Source: Loxodes magnus (Eukaryota; Ciliophora; Karyorelictea; Loxodida; Loxodidae). Taken from it: 64,000 bases of DNA. The translations under genes were made by a program, and so were the position numbers. Positions 14,249 to 26,980 of this stretch are shown piece by piece. The DNA lies in contig CAMPDV010000096.1 in assembly GCA_946699065.1 (NCBI GenBank), forward strand, positions 558,001 to 622,000, written 5' to 3'. Under the pieces are notes generated by a model that saw only the letters and a list, made by a program, of their open reading frames with translations, made no database searches and was not told where the DNA came from. Positions within the stretch are counted from its first letter, which is position 1, and the number at the start of each line of letters is the position of its first letter.

Positions 14249-15115
14249 ATGTTACTGGCCTTTGTAATTTCTACTCTTTTAACCTAAAGCTTGGGAAATG
14301 ATGCTATGGCTACTCATTTTGATGGATTAGGCTTTCCTTATGGAGGATGTGGAGTTCCTGAAGGTAATGTTGAGTATCCTTGGTTTTTAGCTTTGAATGT
14401 TCAGAATACTCCTTTTGATTATTCAACTTATCTCCCCAGACCAATTCAAGACTAATCGAAATTAGGCTAATTCAATAATGGGCTTAACTGTGGAAAATAT
14501 ATAAGAGTAACGTTAGGGGATTATTGTACAGGAAATAACGGAGGTGTTCCTGGCTAAGAATTTTGCTAAGGAGGATAGTGGGTTGCTGATGAATTTTCAG
14601 GCGCATATTTAGATTATATTGTTGCTGATAGCTGCTAAGATGGAAATAGATGGTGTAGAGATGATTAATATCACACTGATCTTAAGACTGAATCTCTTAA
14701 ACACTTCAATCTTAATGGACGTGAAGTTGATGTTACAAATAAGTGAAATAACAGAAAGGTTTCTTGGCAATGGATTAAAGGACCTTCTTCTTAATTAAAA
14801 TTCTTTTGGATGGCAAATGCATAATAATATTGGCCTACAATGTTAGTCACTGGATTTGATAATGGCATTTCCAAAGTAAGATAAAACGTAGGAGGTTAAT
14901 GGAAAGACGCTTAGATGAATAGCGATATGGGATAATCTTGGATACTTCCTTAATCAAGTTAAAATTTCGAAATTTAAGTATTAGATTCAGACGGAAAAGT
15001 TTATTTCGGAAGATCATATATTTTAACATTTCCACCTGAGTGTCCTAACGCTCATTGTGGAGGAAATCCAGTATATCCTATTTCAGTTTCTGATGAAGAA
15101 ATATTCCTTAAATGA
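14249..15115 (+). CDS. Secreted expansin-like protein
   Basis: 288 aa, ATG at 14249, TGA at 15113. A short hydrophobic N-terminus (residues 2-12) looks like a signal peptide. The first domain is Cys- and Gly-rich, as in the double-psi beta-barrel of expansins and family 45 glucanases (H-F-D-G-L-G-F, G-D-Y-C-T-G-N-N-G-G, E-F-C-Q-G-G). The second part (about 190-275) matches the expansin C-terminal cellulose-binding domain, with the D-M-G-Q-S-W patch and an F-E-I-Q-V-L-D-S-D-G-K strand. Expansins loosen polysaccharide networks without hydrolysis; in a ciliate it could act on algal or plant food walls or on cyst walls. An in-frame TGA at 14744 falls in D-V-T-N-K-W-N-N, where Trp fits. Expansin-like genes in protists are often suspected of lateral origin; the in-frame TAA/TAG Gln codons show it is fully adapted to this host. 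Confidence 0.85.
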
Positions 15116-15587
15116 CACCTTTAATTACCAATTCACTAAAATTAAATGTAATTTTTTTAAAGTTTTTTAACGTTTTTTTGAGATAAGATTAATTTCCAAA
15201 TAACTAGGAATTTAAACTTAACTGAATATTATAATTTAATTATCTTCTCTTATTCTTATTTCAATTAATATGAAATTATTTTAAAGGGCTGTCTCTATAT
15301 CTTAAAGTTAAATTAGATAATCGCTATTTTTATTCTAATTTACATTGAAGAAGAAATACTCTAATCTCTTAAGACAAATATAAAAGTATTGGTAATTTTA
15401 TCTAACTAGATTATATAAACTTATAAGTCTTATTTTCTGAAAGTTAGTAATTATAGGTTATAAAATATTATGCAATCAATGATGAGTTAGTTATGATAGA
15501 GTTTGATAATAATGTTTGATAGATTGATAAGAAGCTTTAATTTAGGTTTAGCTTATTAAATTAATTACAATTATTTTTCCAGTTAAA
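15116..15587. other. Convergent spacer
   Basis: 472 bp between the 3' ends of the expansin-like gene (+) and the ARP4 gene (-). It must hold both 3' UTRs. No gene seen. Confidence 0.5.
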
Positions 15588-16868
15588 TCAAGGACATTTC
15601 TTGTCAATAAGACCTTTTCCGTGTTCGTCATATTCTTGTCTAGAAATCCACATCTATTAAAAGCTTCCTAAACTGCTTAAAATGCTTCCTCCTATCCATG
15701 CGCTAAACTTTCTTTCTACAGGTAAAGCTGGAGCAATTAGCTTTATTTTAACATTTTAACCGGCGCTTTCATTTAATTTTATTTGAAGCCTTTCAGTAAA
15801 ACCTGAGAGAAGAGAATTTCCTCCAGTAACTACAATATTATTATATAGCTCTTTTCTTATATCCAAATCACATTTAGAAACAGCATCCATAATCATTTGA
15901 TGAACTCCATTGAAGCCTAAAATACCTTGCTAATTAACAAATAGAGACTCAGGAATCTAAAATCTTTCATTTCCTATCTCAATCATAGTTCCATCAGGTA
16001 ATTCATATTAAACACTTGGAGTATTGACAAATGCTTATTCATTAAATTACTGATCAGAAACTTTGCAATGAGTTTCTTTTATATCTCTTACTATTTCACG
16101 TTTACAATAGTGAGTATAGGATTGATTAGTGTCAGGGTAATCAAAAAATTCTATTTCAAAATCTTGCTGAATCTATGGATCTTCCTAGTATTGCATAAAG
16201 TTTTTAATCTTCTTTTTGAAACTGTATCTTGGCCTTATTTCCACTTGCTTTTCTATTTGATTCATTAATAAATCTGTCAATATTCCTCCACCTATATCAA
16301 ACTTCAAAGAAGTCTTCATCAAAGCATATCCATCATGAACTGGAACTGTATAAGTGCTACTTTCTCCTGAATCTAATACTAAAGCTGTTGGTCGACCAAC
16401 TGCAAAAGCCTACATAACTGCACTTCTTCCTAAAAACAATGCTGGAACTTATAGTTTTTCGAACATAATTTCTGCCATCTTAACTCTAGACTCTTTTGGA
16501 GTTAATGTAGGTTGAACACAGAGAAAAGGATGTTCTTTTGGATCCACAGATAATTTTTGATAAAATAAATGATAACAAATTTCTTATACCAAATCCCAGT
16601 CTGTATAGTTACCTTTTTCCATAGGATACTAAATATTCATAAAATCACGTCTGATTAACTTTTAATCTAAGTAATATAAATCCTTTTTACTCTAATTTTT
16701 AAGCATTTCCTCATCTTATTCTTCAAACTCAGGGTCCTATTTCATTTCAATTTATCCTGCAGCTGAAGGGATGACTGCTTTTGGCGTGTCTTCTCCAGCA
16801 TATCCAGCTCTGCTATTGAACTATCCAACTTCCACTACTATTGCGCTAACTTCATCTCCTCCGTACAT
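15588..16868 (-). CDS. ARP4: Nuclear actin-related protein ARP4 (BAF53/ACTL6 type)
   Basis: 426 aa with no intron and no in-frame TGA; human ACTL6A is 429 aa. The start M-Y-G-G-D-E-V-S-A is the ARP4 start, not that of conventional actin. Actin-fold landmarks follow: G-Y-A-G-E-D near residue 25, a V-L-D-S-G-E-S phosphate loop, V-V-T-G-G-N-S-L, and W-I-S-R-Q-E-Y near the C-terminus. The protein ends K-K-C-P then TGA at 15588; the KCP ending is characteristic of ARP4, whereas actin ends KCF. ARP4 is a shared subunit of chromatin complexes (SWR1/INO80, NuA4/TIP60, BAF) and acts in the nucleus. It is convergent with the expansin-like gene and divergent from the coiled-coil gene. Confidence 0.95.
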
Positions 16869-17704
16869 TTTTGAATTTAAATTAAATATAACGAAAACTT
16901 GCAAGATTTCAAATCTTTTTACAATATCATTTCCTTCTATTCTAAATAGCCTTATTTTATAATTTCTTAGTATTCTACTAGCTCCAATTCTTACCTAATA
17001 AGATATTACAAATTATTACTAGATCTAATCTTATTTTTCTACCTTTATCAGTCATTAAATTCCTTATTTATACATATAACTTCACTTTATTATTCTTACA
17101 ATCACTTAGTATAGCATCAATCTCTTATATAATTAGCAGAATAGTTCTATTATTTGCTACTCAAAGAATGAAAGCTTAGTACGATAAATTTGACTATTTA
17201 ATAGATTGATAGAATGAGAAGGTTAATCTAAAGATCTATGCTAAAAGCTTATAGCTAGTGCCTTAATGATTAAGTTAATTATAAAGATAGTAATTAATTT
17301 AGCTTGCTGCTTTAATATTTTTATTATTCCCATTCTTCTAATAAGCTTTCAAATAGAGATAAGATATCTATATAATAACTTTACTAGACATTCTTAATAG
17401 GATAATTCAGATTACTCATTCAATAGCTATAAATTAATAGAAATAAATATTTTTAAAGTCTAATTTTTATACTTCTGCTTTAGCTATCATTGGATAATAG
17501 ATAAATAGGCTAGTTAACTATTAATAGTAGGATTGGCTAAGGAAACTATTTACATTGTTTGCTTTGGCATCTTAAGCTTTTCTTAATCTCTTCTAGTAAC
17601 TGCTATCCTTTTATTTAACTAGCTTATTTATATTTATCTTAATATAGGGAGTATTTTAGAATTATTCTTTAATAAAATTGAGAGGTAAACTAGAAGATTA
17701 ATAA
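16869..17704. promoter_or_regulatory. Divergent intergenic region, ARP4 (-) and coiled-coil gene (+)
   Basis: 836 bp between two start codons, so both promoters should lie here. It is AT-rich with no motif I can name. Confidence 0.4.
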
Positions 17705-18883
17705 ATGAATAAAATTAATAGTCAAAAGTAGTTAAAGCAAAATAAATCTCAAAGCTAGTAGAAATAAAAGACAAAAGACTCTAAAAGGAAAAATAGTGAC
17801 TAGAGTAATTTAGAAAAGGTAATGGTTGATGAAAGCATGTATTAGGAGCTTTAAGAATGCAAAAAATAAATTAAAATACTGACATAAATATTGAAAATAA
17901 GACTCAATGAATAAAATCAGGAAGAAGGTAATTAAGAAGAGTTGATTACTTTGCTTTCTAAGACGTAAGTTGAATTGGAAGAAACTAAATCAAATCTAGA
18001 CAATTTAATGAAAGAATAAGATCTTCTAAAGGACTAGTTGAAAAAAGCTACCAATAGTGAAAAAAATTCTTAATAATAAACCCAAAGGAATGAATAAGAA
18101 GTTTTAAACTTATAGAGTTAACTTTAATACTACATGGCAGTTAGTGAAGAACTTCAACTAAATATCCAAAAAGTAAATGATTTGAACTTTAAAACTGAAG
18201 AGTAGAATATAATGATTTCATAGGAGTGCGAGCAAGTGAAGTAAGAATTGTCTTTATTTCAAAATGAATTTAGTGAATTAAAAAATTTAATGAATATTTC
18301 AATAGAGCAAATGAAATTTTAGAACCAGCAGCTTAATTAGGAGAAAGAAGATCTTCTTATAAAACTGAATGAATCTAATTAACTCATTAAAAATCTATAA
18401 GGATAAATGTAAAAGATTAGTAAACATGATTAAAATAGTGGAAAGTCTAACTCTAGGAATTAAAATGAATTGCTATAGAATCAATTAGAATAAGCATAAA
18501 GGCAGTATTAAAAAGCTTAAAAGAAGGTTCAAAAACTAGAAAATGAGGTTAAGTAATTGAAAGATTAAAATTAAAAGCTTTAAGTAGAAAGCGATGAGTA
18601 TAAGTAGTAATGTGAGTAGTTATAAAGAGACTTAAAGGAAGTAAATAGAAAAATAGAAAAGATGTAAAAATAAAAAAATAAAGTAAGAGATTTTATTGAA
18701 CAATAAGAAAGCAAACGAAGTTTTTACAGTGAGGAGTAAATTATTTAATAAACCCCTTCTAAATAATAGCAAAAAGAAACTACGAGATAGGTAAGAATAA
18801 GTGATCTTGAAGATGAAGTAGATTTTTCAGTTTTGATAAGCGAATGTCAAAATAAAATTAATAAAATGATTTAGAAGTCTTGA
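17705..18883 (+). CDS. Gln-rich coiled-coil protein
   Basis: 392 aa from ATG at 17705 to TGA at 18881. About one codon in six is TAA or TAG, so the protein is very Gln-rich. From about residue 40 to 340 it is a long coiled coil with repeated Leu/Glu/Lys/Gln heptads (for example N-L-E-K-V ... L-E-E-T-K-S-N-L-D-N-L). A short Lys/Ser/Gln-rich, probably disordered N-terminus precedes it, and an acidic tail (S-D-L-E-D-E-V-D-F) follows. No internal TGA. Proteins of this build in ciliates are often structural parts of basal bodies or the cortex, but composition alone cannot say so. The frame is unbroken without introns. Confidence 0.78.
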
Positions 18884-19056
18884 TTCTATTTCAAATAACT
18901 ATATGTATTATGTCATTTAATCTTTATTAGATAAATATAGTAACATATGTTCGAGCTAGTTCCTTAACTCTAAATCTGTGAAAGTATCAAAACATAATAT
19001 TATTTTATCATTATATCATAGATATATAAAATAATGATTTTGCTAGATAATAAGTT

Positions 19057-20219
19057 TCAGTCTTATATATTTCTATTCTTTTTACTATCATTATATTACT
19101 ATAAAATTAAACTATTATTCAAGCATGCTGTAGCTTATTATCTCTTAGTTGCATTCATTTATTAATGAAATTTTAATTAGCTAGATATAAATAGATAGAA
19201 TATCTAGTTTGACATTAATAATGAAGAAATAGAATGAATTATTAACAAATATAACTAGTGTTAATTTACTTTCATTACTGATTTCGCATTTCTTGAAAAA
19301 ATTTCCTTTTTTTCATAAGATTAAGAAAATAAGTTCTTTTTTTAATCTTTGGACTAACTACTGTCTAATGTTTTTTAGAAGTATTCTATTTTAGGGTTTT
19401 CAAATATAGTATGAGTTGCAATATGTCCAGATTCATTTCTACATGTATTTAATTCCCTTAATTTGAGAGGCTAGTATGATTTATCAATTTAGAAATCATC
19501 TTCTGTGAGTCTTGGTAAGCTCTAATTATTTTTTTTCCTTAGAAGCAATTCTTCTGGAGGGGTAGTATATTTATACCATTGGTAATTATTCTTTTTATCT
19601 GAAATCTATCCTGTTAATTATTCATACTTCGTTAGTTTTAGTTACTTTGGCTACGCACCTTGAATATCATTTGACCTTAGATATCTTTCTTGATCTTTAT
19701 TCAGATACTTTCGCTTTTCTTTCTGCGTCATTATTCTATGTAATATCAAAAATCTTACCCAAATGGTACATCATATTAGGGAGATAATGGATTTAAGTTC
19801 CTTTAACTTTTTTATCTTAATATTTTATTTGAAGGTACATATCCTGATATATCCTAAACTTGTAAATTATTTCTAAAGCTTTATCTTTATAAATTGCTAC
19901 TCTTTCTTTTAGTTATATCATCAACGTTAAATTTATCTGATGAAACTATATAATCAGCTACTCAATTGTTTTTTTAGCTATATTATGAAGGTAAGAATTA
20001 TCTTTCCGTCAAAGGAGGCTCACTAGCATTTCAATTTTAAGTTCTAGACTCTGCATGTAATTTTTGAAAGGTTTGGTATTGATCTTTAATCTTGATAATA
20101 TTATTAGACAAGCTCTTTAGATAGTTTTCATTTGCATACTATTTTATCCATTGATTAGTTGCTTAATTGCTATTATTCGACTAGCTTAGAGTAGTAGGAG
20201 ATTATTACCATTAACGCAT
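19057..20219 (-). CDS. Unrecognised protein with an N-D-I-Q-G-A motif
   Basis: ATG at 20219, one 23-nt intron (19736-19758), formal stop TGA at 19057 (379 aa). Two in-frame TGA codons in exon 1 are read as Trp (T-Q-N-W-N-A-S-E and K-N-N-W-V-A-D). After the intron comes the best-composed part: G-I-M-T-Q-K-E-K-R-K-Y-L, then R-S-N-D-I-Q-G-A-Q-P-K-Q, then N-Y-Q-W-Y-K-Y-T-T-P-P. I do not recognise a named domain. Basic repeats ending in an 'N-D-I-x-G-A-x-P' motif recall ciliate cytoskeleton-associated proteins, but this is only an impression. The last ~60 codons are AT-rich and may be untranslated. It faces the coiled-coil gene, 173 bp away. Confidence 0.68.
19736..19758 (-). other. 23-nt intron
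   Basis: On the minus strand it starts GTAAGAT and ends ACATAG. Splicing joins V-P-F-G to I-M-T-Q-K-E-K. Without it the downstream frame turns into low-quality sequence. Confidence 0.88.
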
Positions 20220-21780
20220 TTTTATATTTAATGGCTTTTTATTATTTGAAATAAATACAATTAAAACAGTTAAACTTCCATGATTTTAATCCCTTTACTA
20301 ATAGATTAGATGTAATCTAAAAATAGGACTTTTACTTTAAATAAATAAGAGAAATGCTTGCTATCATATGCTATGAGGTATTATTCTTATAGACTATCTA
20401 AGCTAAGGAACTCATTTCATATTTTATTACTTTTCTCCCAAATTTAATTTAGTATTATTGCATAACGATTGAATAGTAAGTCCATATAAGTTAATGTTCT
20501 TCAATTTAGACTTAATTATTTTAATAGGGCCTTGATTAGATCTTATTTCATTTTAGTTTAATTGTTATTTACTATAAAAGTAGTTCATTTTTAGGTAAGC
20601 ATAAATTAAAGGATTTATTGAATTGTATTAGCTTTCTATTTAAAAAACTTTTTTAAGTTAAAGGTATATCAATTTAGATAAATCAAAAATAGCTTTCATC
20701 TTCATACTAGTATGCTTTAGATAAGAGAAGATAGGTTAATAATAAGTTTGCAATATTTTCAGTTTATAGATAGCTGAGAATTATATATAAAGTAAGCAAT
20801 AGGATAATATATTGTTTGCATTATTTCTAAAGTAAATGTCTAATAAGAATAGTAGAGTTAAAATCAGAATAATGAATAACCTAGAAAAATTCTAAATTCA
20901 TAATCTCATTTTAATATGTTAATATTACTCGAAGCTTTGCTACTGAAGCAAAATAGCATAAGCGAATGATTGGGGTATAAATGACTAGATTAATTTTAGT
21001 AAGATTTCTATTAGTATATTTATATTAGCTTCTTTATGCTTAATATAATTTGAAGTATTAATTGATAATATCACTATATTTAGATCTATTCTTATTCTAT
21101 CTATTCATACCTTCAATTTCCAATAAACCTTTTTAAGCTTATCTAAAATTTAGACTAAGTAAGTTATATTAATATTTGAATAAATAGATTAAAAATGTCT
21201 TTTAAAGGTTTATAATACAAATGATTGGTTATAATTATAAAAGTAAGGCAAGCAAATAAATAAATGGTATACTTTATAGCTAGTTTATTAAACTGAACTT
21301 ACAAAGTTTATTTTACAAGGATATAATTTAAAATATCTAGATGGGTTTTCATTGATAAATATGAGAACTAAGCTTTCCATAGGAATAAGATCATATTGAC
21401 TTTGATTTAATTTATAAAACTAGTTATTAATTTTTAGTATCTTCTATTTTTATAAAAGTTCCCTACCAAAAGAAGCTTTCTTAATGAATAGATTATTGAT
21501 TGACTATTTAAAAATGTTTTACTGAAATATAATAAATGTAATCAAACATTTTCTCTATCTAGATAAATTAAAAAAACAAATTGATTAGTAAAAATTCTAC
21601 AATAAAGCAGGAGTTATAATAACTAACTTATGAGATATAGTTAGAACTATTTTATTATTGATTATTAATTTTACCTGCTAAAAAATACTTTAGTGCTTTG
21701 CTTTTAATGTGGTGTTATAAATAAATGGAATAGAAATAAACATTTAATTTGTGCGAAATTGGAATTTTTAAATGTTTCTA
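20220..21780. other. 1.6-kb intergenic stretch
   Basis: It lies between two minus-strand genes. AT-rich, no gene, repeat family or RNA recognised. It contains the 3' flank of the DNAAF5 gene and the promoter of the gene at 20219. Confidence 0.45.
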
Positions 21781-24390
21781 TCAACTTTGCAGCAAATTCA
21801 AATATTCCAGCCTTTTGAACATCTGTCTTTTTTTGGCCTCCATTGCTGCTAAGTAAAGCCCATTTGGACACTTTTTGCTAAGAGCCAGAAGTACTTCATG
21901 TATTTAACTCTTAACAACCTAAACTTCTTCTGTTAGATTAAAGGCAACAAACCACTCTATAAGTTCTTTTCCTTACTCTTCTAAAATCTCATTTTCATTT
22001 TGCTTTAATAAATTAACAAACTCTAAAAATACTTATCCACACTAAATCCTTATATCATCTTATGTCTCAGCCTCTAATAAATCCTAAAGCTATTCATTTA
22101 TTTACTTAAACTACTAAAAATAAGCTTCATCTCTTTAAATCTGAGAGAAAATATGCTAATAAGCCTTTAGAACCATTTCCTTAAGCTTCAAATCTTTGAA
22201 CTTATTGATTATTTATATCAAACTCTCTAGAATTTACTTCCTATACTATCTTTTATTTATCTAATCTACTATTTTTAGGAAAATATCTAATGTCTATTTT
22301 ACAATCTCTAAGCTAGAGTTTTCCATGCATCTAAGAATAATATCAACTTAGATATCTACGTGTTCGTTCTAATTAATCAGCTGAAATAATTCTAAGCACT
22401 ACTTAACACATAGCTGATTTTGTACCAATTTTTGTATTATTTATAATAAGACTAGAGAAGAGCATTATGCAAACTATATATATCCATTAAATAAGCTTAC
22501 GTACTATTGATGCTACACTATGCTCTCAAATATCTTTCAATTTATTGAATTTTCATACCATGAAGTTAGCTCACTTTCATTAAGCTTCTAAAGCGTTTCT
22601 CCTAAATCAATGTTTTTAACTAGAGCTTGCAATTAGTCTAATAGTTATGTAGTTAAAGCTTTGCTTTTGTAGTTGCAATATAGAATGATTCGCAAGATTG
22701 TTTAATAGTTACTTTAAACGTAAGGTATTTCTTCGTTTTTATTAACTAAAGATTCTAGAATCATTTTTATTGCATTTTACCCCAAGTCACTCATTGTTAA
22801 ACAGCCAAATTCTATAATTCTTAATAAATCTTCCCAAACTATAGCTAATTTACCTATTCCTCCCTTTCCTAGAGGTACAACATCTAGAGCACCTTTTGCA
22901 CATCAGCTTAAAGCTATCATTCCAGCTTTTTCTGCGTTAAACATATCAATTTCTCCTTTTATAGCAGCGGATAATATCTTGAAATAGCTTTAAGGTTCAC
23001 AATATTTCCCAAGAAGCCAAGAAATTTATTAATAAGTTTTCGATAGCAAAGGATCGTTAATTCCGAGGTTAATGGCTGTTAGTACCTTATCAATATAAAA
23101 GGTTATTTGCTCTTCAGAATATATTAGAGACACCATTATTAACTAACTAGCCTTTAAGCGACTTTCTTCTCTCCAATCTTTGATTTCTTTTTACAGAGCA
23201 GGTAAGAATCTACCTAAATAAGATCTGACATATCATCTTGCCCCAAAATTAGGTCTTTTTTTAAAAGGCATAATGTTTAAGGGAATACTTTCTATTTCTC
23301 CTTCATATGTCCATGCAGGTTTAACACCATACTGCTTAATCTCTCTCATTTCTTTTTCCTTTTCAATTTCATTTTGCTATCCTATATCTTCAATAATTTG
23401 AAACACATCTTCTTATATTTTTTAATGAGAATCATGTAATCCTGCTAGAAGAAATGGAGTCAATCTTGCTTCGTGATCTACTTTGTCAGGTAGATGAAGA
23501 AGCCACTCTCCGAGTGTCTAAAAGAACTAAGCTCTCACTTAGTAAGAGTTATCGTTAATAAGCATTGCGAAGTAATTGATATTTATATCTCCCTCATAAA
23601 AGGCTTTTATTGGAACCAAGTTAGGATCTCTAAATCCAGTACAAAGTTCCATCACATCAACTGTGTATTTCCAAGATCCTATATATAGAATATCTTTTAA
23701 GGTACTTATTGCTTAAATTCTAACTTTTGCATATTTACAAACTAAAGGAGTAAAAATTGCTCTGGCCATTATTTCTCCAAAATGAAACAACATTTCTTTA
23801 GCTACTTGAGGCTTTAGGAGACTTTGGATTGCAACACATGACTATAATTAAACTTCTGATCACGGATCCATACAAAGGGCCTTTAAAATGCTAGTAAGCT
23901 CATCTAAATAGTTGGCAAAGAGCTAAGTTTATGTTTTCTAAATGAGTGTAGTAACCAATTAAGCTATCAAAAGCCGATTTTCTTCGGAGGATTCTACTAA
24001 GTCTTTAATCTATTATGCCTTTTAAGGAGCTTTAGGCCTCATTTATTCAGGTAAGTTTTGCACTCCTTCCAAATCTACAGCATTTAAACGAGTGACTAAA
24101 ACAGGGAACATATAAGGCAAAAGTTTAGCTATATCTTCATAATACTTCATACAATAAATCAAGATAGTCAAGCTAAGTTCTCTACATTTTTCGCTTTCAT
24201 CTGAAAGCTTTTTAAGTAAAATTTTGAATAAATCATCTACAATATCATTCAGAATGAACTACTTTAAAGGAGGTTCTTAAATTATTAATGTTTTAAGCTC
24301 TTACAAAGATTGACGGCGAATGGCTTTATTAGCATCAGATAGTTTATTTTTTTGGATATGGATTTATTGTAAAGTCTTATCAATATCCAT
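21781..24390 (-). CDS. DNAAF5: Dynein axonemal assembly factor 5 (HEATR2)
   Basis: A single frame from ATG at 24390 to TGA at 21781, 869 aa (human DNAAF5 is about 855). It is made of HEAT repeats throughout, starting R-R-Q-S-L-Q-E-L near residue 25. The diagnostic block is in the middle: F-Y-E-G-D-I-N, then H-L-P-D-K-V-D-H-E-A-R-L, then P-F-L-L-A-G-L-H-D, then W-R-E-E-S-R-L-K-A-S-Q-L. DNAAF5 acts in the cytoplasm in preassembly of axonemal dyneins, which fits a ciliate. In-frame TGA codons at 22903, 23233 and 23860 are read as Trp (L-S-W-C-A-K, A-R-W-Y-V-R, D-P-W-S-E-V). Near the 3' end a run of seven A (minus strand) precedes the stop; the +1 frame beyond it also looks coding (A-G-I-F-E-F-A-A-K), so a sequence error or a longer C-terminus is possible. 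Confidence 0.93.
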
Positions 24391-26117
24391 TTGAATTAAT
24401 TATTTTATTTTCTTTTTAACTTCTCTTTATTTATATTCTACTCTCCCTTTATCTAACTTAATACTATTACACTTTATATTATCATGATTACTCCTTAATC
24501 CTCACTCTAATTAGATTTTTAATAGTAGATACTGGAAGAAGCTAGAAAATTATTGATAACTGAATAGACTAGTAATGAGAAAATAGCGCTAAGAATTAAG
24601 ATTTTATATCTAGTATAGATTTACTAGCTAAATAGCCAGTTTTATTATCTTTATTTATTATAACTTTTATAACTAATTCTATGGATTTAGCATTCTTTTC
24701 CCTTCTTCAAACATACAATTACTAGGATGAATTAAATTGTATTAACTAAACTTAAAAGCTTTAAACTGATTATATAACTAGATATTCTAAACTATTTTAA
24801 ATATTCAAATCTTAGTGCTTCTAAGGCTATTGAATGCTAATTTTTAGTATTTTTAATTAAACTCTAAGAAATTATTTATAATACAAATTACCGCTTAAAT
24901 GTATATCAGTTCTATAATAAAAGCTAATCTATTTATATAAAAAAGAAAGTACATGGTTACCATATGTAATTAGAAGTTATAAGCTTTAAGACTTTAAAGA
25001 TATTAAAAGGTTAAAGACTTAGAGTTTTAAATAAGCAATAGATATTTAGTTTTGACTACATTTTTTATTTAAATAGTTCAAAATAGTAAAAAGCACGCAC
25101 ATTTAAATATATTTCAGCTACTTTTCAAGCAATCCTCTCATATTTTGTAGATCCTTACTTTCCTATTCAAAATAATTAGAACTAATCTCTTTTTAAATCC
25201 ACTATATTTATTGAAATATTTGAATATTTAAAGCAAGTGAAATCAGATTAGTTAAATAATAATAGAAAGAAATAAAATAAATTATTTTTTATGTAGAGAC
25301 TGATAATAGTACTATACCTCTTGATAGAGCTAAATAACTAAATATTAATTTTAACTATTAAGCTTTAATAAAGTATCCCTTCACTAGATTTGAGCAGTAT
25401 GTATTCTAAAAGAGCCTATTTATATTTTATATTATATTTCCTTAACTTAAAAGTGGTCTAATAATATTAACATTTTGGAATGCTAATAATGGAGAATTAT
25501 AACTTAGTAGATGGGTACTTAATAAATAATTTTAGCTTTAGGTATCAAAGATTAAAATAAACCAGCACTAAGCAAGCTTGAGATAAATTAGAAATAAAAA
25601 GGCTTAAGCAAATTTAGAGCCTATTTAGTTCATAATTCTAAGCTATAAGTTAGAAAATTAAAATAAAGGAGGATAAGGATAATAAGAATGTGTATATTAA
25701 ATACTATACAAAACTCTACAGGAATAAATATAAGTAACTTTAATTAAATTACAGTCTCTTTTATTAAATTTAAGGACTTTTTAGCAATAAGTGAGATATA
25801 TTAGTATTTATATCATATTCTAAGGATATAAAGGTACTAAAAACAATATACTTAGCTTTGATTGAAAGCAAATAACTCTTTAAGATTTTCTATTTACAGA
25901 GAATAGCGGAAGAAAGCATAAAGTAATCTTAAGGAAAGACATTAAAATAGATTAGTAAATTATCTTCATTTCTTTAATCCTATAACTTTCACTTTATCTA
26001 ATGATTTATATGAAAAGGATATAGTGATATATAGCAAAGAAAGGGCTTTCATAAACTTCTATTTAAAGATATTAATTAATAGTAGAAATAAATTGTTGAT
26101 ATTTAATATAAATAAGC
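24391..26117. promoter_or_regulatory. Divergent intergenic region, DNAAF5 (-) and PRELI gene (+)
   Basis: 1.7 kb of AT-rich DNA between two start codons. No gene or repeat recognised; both promoters should lie here. Confidence 0.4.
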
Positions 26118-26933
26118 ATGGCTAATCTTATTAGTGAAAGCTTCACTTTCAATTATCCTTTCTAAATTGTTGCTTTTGCCTATGCTTAGAAATATCCTCA
26201 TCCTTTGCTTTCACATGTTAAAACTGTAGATACTCTTGACAGATAAGTTGATGAATAAGGAATTATGCGTTCTAGGAGGTTGCTAATGTATGACTAAAAG
26301 CCCTTCTGTAGTGTGTTCGCAATTGAAGAGTCAATAGTTGATCCTGTTAGCAAAAAAATAGAAATTAAAACTCGAAATTTAAACTTCAGCTCTGTATTTA
26401 CGGGTTACGAAGAATGCACTTACCAAGGATTAGAAAATGGACAAACAAAGTACCAATGAGGAGGATATACAAAAGTAGCAGGAATTTTCGACATTGCGTC
26501 TTTAATTAAATCAACCTGTATCAAAAACTTTAACAGAGGAAAAGCAGTCTTAGAGGATATTATCCAAAATAAGCTTAATTTTTATAATGAAAAAGACTTA
26601 GAATAAAAATGGACTAAATTTCAAAATTAAGAGGAAAAACTCAATTGGATTAAATCAATGAGACCTGCATTCATCAAACCACCTAGGAAAGAGTATGTTA
26701 TGGATGTTCTCAAAACTTTGGAGTCAGAATCTTAAGATCAGTCATATAAGTTTCTGAAAAAAATCACAAAGCTCAATAAATTCGATTCAAGGATAAAAAT
26801 GAAATTAAACCTTAGCGAAAAAGTTTACATTAAGAAACTTATCGATAGAATCTAAGCCAAAAAGAAAATTACTAAGGAGAAATATGAATACTTATTGAAG
26901 AGCTATGGTTTAGAACTCTTTTGTTCAAAGTGA
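26118..26933 (+). CDS. PRELI/UPS-family lipid-transfer protein
   Basis: 271 aa, ATG at 26118, ending in a TGA-TGA doublet (26931-26936). The N-terminal ~175 residues are a PRELI/MSF1 domain: F-N-Y-P-F near residue 11, K-Y-P-H-P, H-V-K-T-V-D-T-L-D-R, R-S-R-R-L-L, then I-E-E-S-I-V-D-P and the F-x-G-Y-E-E block. In mitochondria such proteins carry phosphatidic acid or phosphatidylserine across the intermembrane space together with a small TRIAP1/Mdm35 partner. The C-terminal ~95 residues are a basic extension not typical of the minimal family. TGA at 26457 falls in Y-Q-W-G-G, near where animal PRELID proteins have a Trp. The stop is 45 bp from the formal end of the convergent SPRY gene. Confidence 0.92.
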
Positions 26934-26980
26934 TGAAAAAATTTAAAATTAATAAAAATTTGATTTTATTACTTATTAAA

